DNA from: Deinococcus seoulensis
Lineage (GTDB): Bacteria > Deinococcota > Deinococci > Deinococcales > Deinococcaceae
Length of the DNA stretch: 64,000 nucleotides
Assembly: GCF_014648115.1 (NCBI RefSeq)
Contig: NZ_BMQM01000020.1
Coordinates: forward strand, 1 to 64,000
Reading direction: 5' to 3'
The position numbers were made by a program, and so were the translations under genes. Shown piece by piece: positions 7,691 to 15,128 of the stretch. Numbering within the stretch: the stretch's first letter is position 1; each line of letters begins with the position of its first letter. The notes under the pieces were generated by a model. The model ran no database searches. It worked only from the letters and a program-made list of their open reading frames with translations, and was not told the DNA's origin.

Positions 7691-8734
7691 CTGACAACCT
7701 CACGCCCCGCGCCCGCCACGCTCGCCGACGTCGCCCGGCACGCCCAGGTCTCCCCCATGACCGTCTCGAACGTCATCAACAACAAACCCAACGTGCGCCC
7801 CCAGACCCGCGCGCGCGTACTCGCCGCCATCGAGGCGACCGGGTATCAGGTCAACCCGCTGGCCCGCGCGCTGGCCGGCGGCAGGGCACGCGTGCTGAGC
7901 GTCCTGACCCGCCAGCAGAACCTCCCGTACGTCACGGAAGTCCTGATGGGCGCCGCGCAGACCGCCGAGGAACTCGGGTACGACCTGATCGTCCTGATGG
8001 CCGGATCCCGCACCGACAGTGACCTCTCCCCCATGGCCCGCCTGTCGGCCGGAACGCTGCTGATCCAGCCGCCCCCGGACGTGCGCGCCCGTTACCCGCA
8101 CCTGCCCGCCCACCTCGTCAGCGTGGACGGCCCCTCCGACCGGCCCCTGACCGTCGACAACGCCAGCGGCGCCCTGGCCGCCACGCGCTACCTGATCGGA
8201 CTGGGGCACACCCGCATCGCGTTCATCAGCGGCATGGACGCCCACGCGCGCCGACTGGCAGGCACCCCCCACGGCACGCCCGGCGTGGGCGAGGACGCCC
8301 CGCAACGCCTGAACGCCTACCTGCACGCCATGCAGCAGGCCGGGCTGGATGTACCGGCCGGGTACGTGCAGAGCGGCGATTACAGCAAACGCAGCGGCGA
8401 GGACGCCACGCGCCGCCTGCTGGCCCTGCCGGACCCGCCCACCGCGATCTTCGCGTCCGGGGACGCCATGGCCGTGGGCGCCGTGCATACCCTTCAGAAC
8501 CTGGGGTTGCGGGTGCCGGAGGACCTGTCCGTGATCGGCTTCGACGACCTGCCCATGGCCGCGCAGGCCCGCCCGGCCCTGACCACCGTCCGGCAGCCGC
8601 TGCGCGAGATGGGCGCCGAGGGCGTGCGCCTGCTCGTGCGACTGGCCGAGGGCGAGGCGCTGCCCGGCGGGCCGCCCGCGCCCTTCCCGACCGAACTGAT
8701 CGTGCGGGCATCGGCCGCCCCGCCTGGGCGCTGA
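7691..8734 (+). CDS. LacI-family transcriptional regulator, apparent CTG start
   Basis: The helix-turn-helix is intact: ATLADVARHAQVSPMTVSNVINNKPNVRPQTRARVLAA, read in pieces, is the LacI pattern TLaDVArxAgVSxmTVSrVlNn. A periplasmic-binding-type effector domain follows (residues 70 to the end), with IGLGHTRIAFISG and SVIGFDDLPMAAQ. The first ATG (7757) lies inside the helix-turn-helix. In this frame there is no ATG, GTG or TTG between the in-frame stop TAA (7628-7630) and that ATG. The only candidate with a good Shine-Dalgarno (GGAAGG, 6 nt away) is CTG 7691, giving 347 residues beginning (M)TTSRPAPATLADV. It is divergent from the GH3 operon and probably represses it in response to a sugar. 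Confidence 0.85.
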   Translation: MTTSRPAPATLADVARHAQVSPMTVSNVINNKPNVRPQTRARVLAAIEATGYQVNPLARALAGGRARVLSVLTRQQNLPYVTEVLMGAAQTAEELGYDLIVLMAGSRTDSDLSPMARLSAGTLLIQPPPDVRARYPHLPAHLVSVDGPSDRPLTVDNASGALAATRYLIGLGHTRIAFISGMDAHARRLAGTPHGTPGVGEDAPQRLNAYLHAMQQAGLDVPAGYVQSGDYSKRSGEDATRRLLALPDPPTAIFASGDAMAVGAVHTLQNLGLRVPEDLSVIGFDDLPMAAQARPALTTVRQPLREMGAEGVRLLVRLAEGEALPGGPPAPFPTELIVRASAAPPGR

Positions 8735-8832
8735 CCCACACCCGCAACGCGCCCCGGCACCCGGACGGCGCATGATCGATGGTACGGACAGGTTCATCAC
8801 TTCAGGGCAGACCAGCGATGAACACGCCGTGG

Positions 8833-8886
8833 TTACCCCTCCCCCTTGAGGGGAGGCTGGGAGGGGGGAGGTTGGGAGGGGGTGAA
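8833..8886. repeat. G-run inverted repeat block
   Basis: CTCCCC, a 5-nt spacer and GGGGAG form a short stem, followed by GCTGGGAGGGGGGAGG and GTTGGGAGGGGG, a near-tandem purine-rich duplication. It lies in the 3' region of the LacI-type gene and may act as a terminator or form G-quadruplex structure. It is unlike the ATACGGA repeats. Confidence 0.5.
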
Positions 8887-8931
8887 CAGGAATGGCGTTA
8901 CAGAAGACGTGTTCCATGCTGTTCCCCTCTG

Positions 8932-9008
8932 ATACGGACTCCGGTTGAACGGTCTTTGCCGCCCATTCAATCCGAGCGGAGCGAGTGGGAGAAAAACGGG
9001 TTCTGTAT
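8932..9008 (-). repeat. Truncated reverse copy (R3) of the ATACGGA/TCCGTAT repeat
   Basis: Starts with ATACGGACTCCG, continues through hairpin 2 and the CGAGCGGAGCGAGTGGGAG block, then jumps from AAAACGGG directly to TTCTGTAT. Hairpin 1 is missing, consistent with an internal deletion joining the block to the other terminal arm. Confidence 0.75.
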
Positions 9009-9180
9009 GACCCGCCCCTGACCCGCCCAGCAGAGGGGGTCGGGGGCGGTCAGTCGGGGTTCAGGTGGGCGGCTGTCAATTGTAATGTCGTGCAGGCCAG
9101 GGTCAGCTGACCAGGGGCTCATTTTTGCGTGTGGCTCGGGGTTCCCCCGGTGGGGGTATCGCCCGGCGCAGTTAATTTTT

Positions 9181-9209
9181 TTCACATGACCGCCGGGAAA
9201 GTGTATGAT
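9181..9209 (+). promoter_or_regulatory. Promoter of the exopolysaccharide operon
   Basis: -35 TTCACA (9181-9186) and -10 TATGAT (9204-9209) are separated by exactly 17 bp, each one mismatch from the sigma-70 consensus. This gives a start near 9216 and a leader of about 78 nt before the first gene. Confidence 0.7.
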
Positions 9210-9293
9210 TTTCCTCACCAGAGTCGGGGGTCTGTTCGCTTCCTCACACCGTGCGGAAGGCGGCGCCCCTGACTCCAGTTCGGAGTGTTCAAC

Positions 9294-10757
9294 GTGACGA
9301 CCCATGCCATCAATCCCGCCCTGAGCGTCGCCCTGTACACCGAGGGCACCTACCCGCAAGCGCACGGCGGCGTGAGCGTCTGGGTGGATCAACTGGTGCG
9401 CGGCCTGGAGGACCACACCTTCGAGGTCCGGGCCATCTCGGGCCTGCCGTACGACCGCCCGGCGCTGGACCTGCCGGGCAACGTGCGCGCCGCGCAGATT
9501 CCGCTGTGGGGCGACCCGCCACGCGCCGCGCCGCGCGACCCGGACTGGCAGCGCCGCCTGACCGCCGCGTACGCCTCCATGATCGAGGCGCTGTGCACCC
9601 TGGACCTCGACCGCTTCGGAGCGGCGCTGCACGCCCTGAGCGTCCTGGGCCGCAGCGGCGGGTTCACGGCCACCCTGGAAGGCAGCCGCGTGACCACCCT
9701 GACCCTGGACCTCTGGAGCACCCACGCCGCCCGGCAGCGCCGCGACCGCGCGCCCGGCGACCCGCACCTGCCCACCCCCAGCGTGGCCGACGTGCTGGAC
9801 GTGCAGGTGTGGCTGGAGCACGCCCTGCGGCCCCTGAGCAGCCCGGCGCCGCTGGCGCAGGTGGGGCACGCCGTCAGCAACGGCTTCGCGGGCCTGCTGG
9901 CGCTGAACGGCCTGTGGACGCACGGCACGCCGTTCATCCTGACCGAGCACGGCGTGTACATGCGCGAACGTTACCTGGAATTCCGCCGCGCCGGGTACTC
10001 GGCCGGGTTCAAGGGCATGCTGCTGCGCTTCTACCGCCTGCTGTGCAGCCTCACCTACCGCGAGGCGGCGCTGGTGCTGCCCGGCTCGCAGTACAACCGC
10101 CGTTGGGAGGAACGCCTGGGTGCCCACCCGGACCGCATCGAATGCGTGTACAACGGCATCGACCCGGACGTGTTCCCGCCGGCCGAACAGGAACCCGAGG
10201 AACCGGTCGTCAGCTGGGTGGGCCGCATCGACCCCCTGAAGGACATCGAGACCCTGATCCGCGCCTTCGACCTGGTGCGCCGCCAGCGGCCCGAGGCGAA
10301 ACTGCGGCTGTTCGGCGGCACGCCCGCCGGGAACGAGGGGTACGCGCAGGGCTGCGTGAACCTGACCAACCAGCTGAACCTTCAGGACAACGTGACCTTC
10401 GAGGGCCGCGTGCCGGACATCACGGACGCCTACCGCGCCGGGCAGGTCGTGGCGCTGACCAGCGTCAGCGAGGGCTTCCCGTACACCGTGATCGAGGCGA
10501 TGGCCATGGGCCGCCCGCCGGTCGCGACCCGCGTGGGCGGCGTGCCCGAGGCGGTCGGGAACGCCGGGCTGATCGTGCGCCCCCGCGACGTGATGGGCGT
10601 CGCCAGCGCCCTGGGCCGCCTGCTGGACGACGCGCCGCTGCGCCAGCGACTGGGCGCCGCCGCCCGCGAACGGGTCATGGAACTGTTCACGCTGGACGGC
10701 TGCCTGATCGCGTACCGCCGCGCGTACCCGGCCGCGCTGGCAGGAGGCGTCCGGTGA
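9294..10757 (+). CDS. pelF: PelF-type GT4 glycosyltransferase
   Basis: A 487-residue GT-B enzyme with PelF hallmarks: the N-terminal GGVSVWVDQLVRGL, the EHGVYMRERYLE signature in the first half, NGIDPDVFPP, and the donor-site SEGFPYTVIEAMAMGRPP. PelF is the cytosolic glycosyltransferase that builds the Pel polysaccharide from UDP-N-acetylgalactosamine. GTG 9294 is chosen because GGAG (9282-9285) is 8 nt upstream; GTG 9285 is also in frame. The stop overlaps the GTG of the next gene (GTGA). It is the first gene downstream of the promoter at 9181-9209. The polymer is not proven to be Pel itself, but the GH114 and deacetylase-like genes downstream fit a galactosamine polymer. Confidence 0.85.
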   Translation: MTTHAINPALSVALYTEGTYPQAHGGVSVWVDQLVRGLEDHTFEVRAISGLPYDRPALDLPGNVRAAQIPLWGDPPRAAPRDPDWQRRLTAAYASMIEALCTLDLDRFGAALHALSVLGRSGGFTATLEGSRVTTLTLDLWSTHAARQRRDRAPGDPHLPTPSVADVLDVQVWLEHALRPLSSPAPLAQVGHAVSNGFAGLLALNGLWTHGTPFILTEHGVYMRERYLEFRRAGYSAGFKGMLLRFYRLLCSLTYREAALVLPGSQYNRRWEERLGAHPDRIECVYNGIDPDVFPPAEQEPEEPVVSWVGRIDPLKDIETLIRAFDLVRRQRPEAKLRLFGGTPAGNEGYAQGCVNLTNQLNLQDNVTFEGRVPDITDAYRAGQVVALTSVSEGFPYTVIEAMAMGRPPVATRVGGVPEAVGNAGLIVRPRDVMGVASALGRLLDDAPLRQRLGAAARERVMELFTLDGCLIAYRRAYPAALAGGVR

Positions 10758-12265
10758 GCGGGCAGGCGCGGCCGCCCGGGAGCGGGTACCCGGACGTGAA
10801 ACGCACCCTGATCGGCGGCACGCCGGGTTCGCTGACCCTCTCCGGGCACACGCTGCACGGGCACACCCAGACGGGGCACACCCAGACGGGGCACACCCAG
10901 GCGACCGCGCAGACCGATCCCGGCGCCGTGCGCGCGGCCTCCGGCCTGTGGGGCGCGGCGCCGTCGCCGGGCACGCTGCCCGAACGCCTGCGCGAGATCG
11001 ACCTGACGCTCGCCCCGGAACGCGAACGCGTGATCGACGCCGAGGAGATCGCCGCGTACCTCGAAGCCGACGGGCTGGGCGACGAGGTCCTGCGCGACCG
11101 TTACGGCACCGCCGGACTGTTCGACGCCGCCGAACGCCTGTACCGGCAGCGCGGCACCGGACGCGCCCTGCACCGCCCAGCCACGCAGTCCGTTCCGGCG
11201 TTCCCGTGGCACACGCTGCTGCGCGGGCCGCTGTACCTGCTGCCGGGCGTGTCGGGCCTGCTGGTCGCCCGCGAGATGGGCGCCGGGGCCAGCGCCGCGT
11301 TCGTGTTCGCCGCCGCGTTCGGGTGGGGCTGGACCATGCTGATCGCGGGCGTCCGCTACGCCGAACCGCTGGCCGTGCCGGGCCGCGCGCTGCGCCTGAC
11401 CATGCTGCTGGGCGGCCTGACCAGCCTGATCGGCGGCGCGCTCATGGCCGCCCTGAACGCCGGGATGGGCGCGGCCCTGACCGGCGCGGCCGTGGGGGGC
11501 GCCGTGGCGCTGTCCACCGGCGCGGCCGGGGTGCTGCTGGCCCTGCGCCGCACCGGGCAGCTGGCCGGTGCGTTCGCCAGTCCGCTGCTGGCGGCCGGGG
11601 TCGTCTACGCCGAGCCGTCCCGGCCGGGCGCGCTGGTCGCGCTGCTGCTGCTGGCCCTGGTGCCGCTGCTGACCGCCCTGAACGTGACCCGCGCGCCCGG
11701 CACGCTGAGCGCCCGCTGGGCCACGCTGCGCCCGCACCTGCGGCACGCCGCGTACGGCTGGTCGCTGGCACTGACCTTCGTGCTGCTGACCGGGCGGCTG
11801 GGCGCGTGGACGCTGCTGCCGCTGGTGATCAGCACCGGCCTGCTGGAGGCCGGGGTGTGGCACGCGCAGGAACGCCTTCAGCACGCCGCGCGCCGCAGCC
11901 AGAGCCTGGGCGCGCTGCGCCGCAGTGGCCGCCCGGTCGTGCTGCTGGCCGCCGCGACCTACGCGCTCGCGCTGGGCGCGTGGGTGTACGTGGCCGCCAA
12001 CCTGCCCATTCCCGCGTGGGCGCAGGCGCACCCGGACGCCTGGATGCTGGTGCCCACGTACGGCGCGGCCACGCTGCTCAGCGCGTGGCTGGGCAACCAC
12101 GGGCACCTGCCGCTGCTGACCGGGCTGTGGCTGCTGCTCGCGGGACTGCTGGCGTTCGCGCTGCCTTCTTCGTCTTCTGTCCTGGCGGTCACGCTGCTGG
12201 TCGCGTGCGCCGCCCTTGCCGCCCTGTCCCTCAGAACCCTTCTTGACCCCCGGAGTTACCGATGA
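10754..12265 (+). CDS. Polytopic membrane protein of the exopolysaccharide locus
   Basis: 503 residues from GTG 10754, which overlaps the pelF stop. Residues about 1-55 are low complexity and contain a 15-bp tandem repeat (GHTQT units, DNA near 10859-10905). Residues about 75-145 form a charged cytosolic domain (ERLREIDLTLAPERERVIDAEEIAAYLE when read in two pieces), and the rest has roughly 11-12 hydrophobic segments. The gene is directly coupled to the PelF-type glycosyltransferase in front and, by an ATGA overlap, to the epimerase behind. By position it could play the role PelG plays in Pel export, but I do not see a recognisable PelG sequence. Function unassigned. Confidence 0.75.
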   Translation: MSGQARPPGSGYPDVKRTLIGGTPGSLTLSGHTLHGHTQTGHTQTGHTQATAQTDPGAVRAASGLWGAAPSPGTLPERLREIDLTLAPERERVIDAEEIAAYLEADGLGDEVLRDRYGTAGLFDAAERLYRQRGTGRALHRPATQSVPAFPWHTLLRGPLYLLPGVSGLLVAREMGAGASAAFVFAAAFGWGWTMLIAGVRYAEPLAVPGRALRLTMLLGGLTSLIGGALMAALNAGMGAALTGAAVGGAVALSTGAAGVLLALRRTGQLAGAFASPLLAAGVVYAEPSRPGALVALLLLALVPLLTALNVTRAPGTLSARWATLRPHLRHAAYGWSLALTFVLLTGRLGAWTLLPLVISTGLLEAGVWHAQERLQHAARRSQSLGALRRSGRPVVLLAAATYALALGAWVYVAANLPIPAWAQAHPDAWMLVPTYGAATLLSAWLGNHGHLPLLTGLWLLLAGLLAFALPSSSSVLAVTLLVACAALAALSLRTLLDPRSYR

Positions 12266-13296
12266 CCCAGATGGCCCCCGCCGCCCCGCAGACTTCCGCC
12301 TCTTCCCGCCCGCTGGTGGCCGTGACCGGCGCGGACGGTTTCATCGGGTCGCACCTGACCGAGGAACTCGTGCGCGCCGGGTACCGGGTGCGGGCCATGG
12401 CGATCTACAACTCGCAGGGTTCGTACGGCTGGCTCGATCAGGTCGGCCCGGACGTCATGCAGCACGTCGAGGTGCAACTGGGCGACGTGCGGGACGCCGG
12501 AAGCGTGCGGGAACTGATGCGCGGCGCGCAGACCGTGTACCACCTCGCGGCGCTGATCGCCATTCCGTACTCGTACGTCGCGCCCCGCTCGTACGTGGAG
12601 ACGAACGTGACCGGCACCCTGAACGTCCTGGAGGCCGCCCGTGACCTCGGCACGGCCCGCGTGGTGCACACCAGCACCAGCGAGGTGTACGGCACGGCCC
12701 GCACCGTGCCCATCCACGAGACGCACCCGCTGCAGGGGCAGTCGCCGTACTCGGCCACCAAGATCGGCGCGGACAAACTGGCCGAGAGTTACCACCTGAG
12801 TTTCGGTCTGCCGGTCGTGACCCTGCGGCCCTTCAACACGTACGGCCCGCGCCAGTCGGCCCGCGCGGTCATTCCGACCATCATCAGTCAGGTGGCGGCC
12901 GGGCAGCGTGACATCCGCCTGGGCGACCTGCGCCCCACCCGTGACTTCAACTTCGTGGCCGACACCGCCCGCGCCTTCCGCGCCGTGGGCGAGGCGGGGA
13001 GCGAGGTGCTGGGCCGCACCCTGAACGCCGGGTCGGGCCGCGAGATCAGCGTCGGGGACACCGTCCGCCTGATCGGGCAGGTCATGGGCGCCGAGCTGCA
13101 GGTGTCGCAGGAGGACGCCCGCCTGCGCCCGGAAGGCAGCGAGGTCATGCGCCTGCTGGCCGATCACAGCGAACTGACCGCCCTGACCGGCTGGGAGCCG
13201 CGCGTGCCGCTCGAAGAGGGCCTGCGCCAGACCGCCGAGTGGTTCACGGACGCCGCCAACCTCGCCCGCTACCGCGTCGGCGAGTACACCATCTGA
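12262..13296 (+). CDS. NAD-dependent epimerase/4,6-dehydratase (LegB-like SDR)
   Basis: A 344-residue extended short-chain dehydrogenase. The Rossmann motif TGADGFIGSHLTEELV follows a 20-residue extension. The catalytic serine/threonine region is TSTSEVYG and the catalytic pair is YSATK. The segment after the first strand (AIYNSQGSYGWLD) resembles NAD-dependent 4,6-dehydratases of the LegB type. It would make or interconvert a nucleotide-activated amino sugar in the cytoplasm. The start ATG 12262 overlaps the previous stop (ATGA). A UDP-GlcNAc/UDP-GalNAc 4-epimerase role would suit the locus, but sequence resemblance points more to a dehydratase; both remain possible. Confidence 0.85.
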   Translation: MTQMAPAAPQTSASSRPLVAVTGADGFIGSHLTEELVRAGYRVRAMAIYNSQGSYGWLDQVGPDVMQHVEVQLGDVRDAGSVRELMRGAQTVYHLAALIAIPYSYVAPRSYVETNVTGTLNVLEAARDLGTARVVHTSTSEVYGTARTVPIHETHPLQGQSPYSATKIGADKLAESYHLSFGLPVVTLRPFNTYGPRQSARAVIPTIISQVAAGQRDIRLGDLRPTRDFNFVADTARAFRAVGEAGSEVLGRTLNAGSGREISVGDTVRLIGQVMGAELQVSQEDARLRPEGSEVMRLLADHSELTALTGWEPRVPLEEGLRQTAEWFTDAANLARYRVGEYTI

Positions 13297-13371
13297 CTGA
13301 AACTGACCCGCCCCAACCCCGCCTCTCTCGCCGCGCCCACCGCGCCCCCCCGGTGGAACAAGGAGTGCCCC

Positions 13372-14109
13372 ATGCACGCAGTCATTCTCGCCGGAGGAAA
13401 AGGCACCCGCCTGCGCCCCTACACCACCTGCGTTCCCAAACCGCTCGTCCCGATCGGCGACACGTACTCGATCCTGGAGATCGTGCTGCACCAGTTGCGC
13501 GCGCACGGCTTCGCCAGCGTGACGCTGGCCGTGGGGCACATGGGGCACCTGATCCGCGCGTTCGTCGGGGACGGCAGCCGCTACGGCCTGAACGTGGACT
13601 ACACCGACGAGGTCACGCCGCTGGGCACCATCGGCCCGGTCCTGAACCTGCTCGGCAGCCTGCCCGAGCACTTCCTGATCATGAACGGCGACGTGCTGAC
13701 CAACCTGGATTACGGCGCGTTCCTGAAACGCCACGCCCGGGGCAATGCGCCGGTCACGGTCGCCACGTACCGCCGCGAGATCCGCAGCGAGTTCGGCGTG
13801 CTGGACGTCGACGAGAGCGGCGAGCGCATCGTGGCGTTCCGCGAGAAGCCCAGCGTGCCGTTCCAGGTCAGCATGGGCGTGTACGCCATGACGCGCGAGA
13901 CCCTGCGCCGCTACGTGCCGGGGCAGGTGCTGGGCTTCGACACCCTGATGCTGGACCTGCTGGACAGCGGGGAACTGCCGGGCAGCGACCTGTTCGGCGG
14001 GTACTGGCTGGACATCGGCCGGCCCGAGGATTACGACACCGCCAACGAGCAGTGGGAGACCATGCAGCACGTGCTGCTGCCCCACATGAACCTCAGCGCG
14101 GCCGACTGA
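13372..14109 (+). CDS. Sugar-1-phosphate nucleotidyltransferase
   Basis: A 245-residue single-domain enzyme of the NTP_transferase family. It begins with the nucleotide-binding signature VILAGGKGTRLRPYT and PKPLVPIGD. NGDVLTNLDYG provides the metal-binding aspartate, and REKPSVPFQVSMGVY is the sugar-binding strand. It lacks a C-terminal acetyltransferase or left-handed helix domain, so it is shorter than GlmU or ManC. It is likely to activate a sugar phosphate with a nucleoside triphosphate for the exopolysaccharide. Start ATG 13372 behind AGGAG; its stop overlaps the next start (TGATG). The identity of sugar and base is not readable. Confidence 0.88.
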   Translation: MHAVILAGGKGTRLRPYTTCVPKPLVPIGDTYSILEIVLHQLRAHGFASVTLAVGHMGHLIRAFVGDGSRYGLNVDYTDEVTPLGTIGPVLNLLGSLPEHFLIMNGDVLTNLDYGAFLKRHARGNAPVTVATYRREIRSEFGVLDVDESGERIVAFREKPSVPFQVSMGVYAMTRETLRRYVPGQVLGFDTLMLDLLDSGELPGSDLFGGYWLDIGRPEDYDTANEQWETMQHVLLPHMNLSAAD

Positions 14110-15020
14110 TGACCGGGGAAGGTCCGGTGCGGCCGGTCGTGGTGCTGGGTGCCGGTGGATTCCTGGGCCGGCACGTCGTCGCGGCGCTGCGCGGGGCGGG
14201 TCAGGCCGTGCGGGTGCCCGGCCCGCCGGCAGCCCGTCCTGACCTGACTGGCCTGGACCGCGCCGCCTGGGACGACCTGCTGCGCGGCAGCGGCGGCGTG
14301 ATCAACGCGGCCGGCCGCACCGCCGGCAGCGAGGCGGAACTGGAAGCCGCGAACGTGCACCTGCTGAGCGCCGCGCTGGACGCCGCCGGGCGCGTGGGCG
14401 TGCCGCTCGTGACCTTCGCGTCGGCCGCCGAGTACGGCCGCACGGAAGACGGGCACGCCGCCCACGAAACCGACGAGGCCCGCCCGCTCGCGCCGTACGG
14501 GCAGAGCAAACTGCGCGGCACGCAGGCGCTGCAACGCGCCGTGCAGGCCGGGCAGGTGCGGGCCGCCGCGCTGCGCCTGACCAACCCGCTCGGCGAGGGC
14601 ATCGGCAAGGGCACCCTGCCGGGCCGCGCGGCGCGTGAACTGCGGCAGGCCGCGCGGCTGGGCCTGCCCTCGGTGCGGTTCGGGCCGCTGGGCGCGCGGC
14701 GTGACTTCGTGGACGCCCGCGACGCCGCCCGCGCTGCCCTGCACCTGCTGGCCCAGTTGCATGCAGAGGGGCCGACCCTGCCCGACGTGATCAACGTGGG
14801 CAGCGGCGAGGCCCGCCCGGTCCGTGATCTGGTCACCGGACTGGCCGCGCAGCTCGGATACCACGGCGAACTGCTGGAAGACGCGCCGGGCAGTCCCCGC
14901 AGCGGCGACGTGCCGTACCAGCGCGCCGACCTGACCCGCCTGCACGCCTCGGGCTTCCGCGCCCGGCACTCCTTCGGTGACAGCCTGCGCGCCCTGCTGC
15001 AGGAACCTGCGCCCGCCTGA
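14109..15020 (+). CDS. NAD-dependent epimerase/dehydratase family protein
   Basis: A 303-residue SDR. The N-terminal VVVLGAGGFLGRHVVAAL is the cofactor loop; VTFASAAEYGRTEDG and PYGQSKLRGTQAL hold the catalytic Ser/Tyr/Lys set, here Y-G-Q-S-K. It is short and more divergent than the epimerase at 12262-13296. The start ATG 14109 overlaps the nucleotidyltransferase stop by one base. It probably completes the activated sugar supply for the cluster, for example as a 4-epimerase or a reductase of a 4-keto intermediate. The exact reaction is an inference. Confidence 0.82.
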   Translation: MTGEGPVRPVVVLGAGGFLGRHVVAALRGAGQAVRVPGPPAARPDLTGLDRAAWDDLLRGSGGVINAAGRTAGSEAELEAANVHLLSAALDAAGRVGVPLVTFASAAEYGRTEDGHAAHETDEARPLAPYGQSKLRGTQALQRAVQAGQVRAAALRLTNPLGEGIGKGTLPGRAARELRQAARLGLPSVRFGPLGARRDFVDARDAARAALHLLAQLHAEGPTLPDVINVGSGEARPVRDLVTGLAAQLGYHGELLEDAPGSPRSGDVPYQRADLTRLHASGFRARHSFGDSLRALLQEPAPA

Positions 15021-15128
15021 ACGGCACCCACCCCTCTTTCCGCCGCCCATTTCGCTGCCCATTTCGCCGCCCTCTCGCCCGGCCCCGCCTTCCTTCACCG
15101 GCCATCCCCGACCCAGAGGAGACGCCCC

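Larger units (their letters stand above)
8735..9293. other. Long intergenic region without a gene
   Basis: No coding region is convincing in either strand. It holds, in order: a G/C-rich inverted repeat block at 8833-8886 (CTCCCC...GGGGAG then purine-rich G-runs), a truncated interspersed repeat at 8932-9008, the promoter at 9181-9209, and about 78 bp of leader for the exopolysaccharide operon. Confidence 0.6.

Noticed and set aside
10859..10905. CRISPR-like repeat at GGGCACACCCAGACG units
   Set aside because: Units are contiguous with no spacers and are in frame within a coding gene.
10754..12265. Naming this gene pelG
   Set aside because: Only position and membrane topology support it; no recognisable PelG sequence motif.
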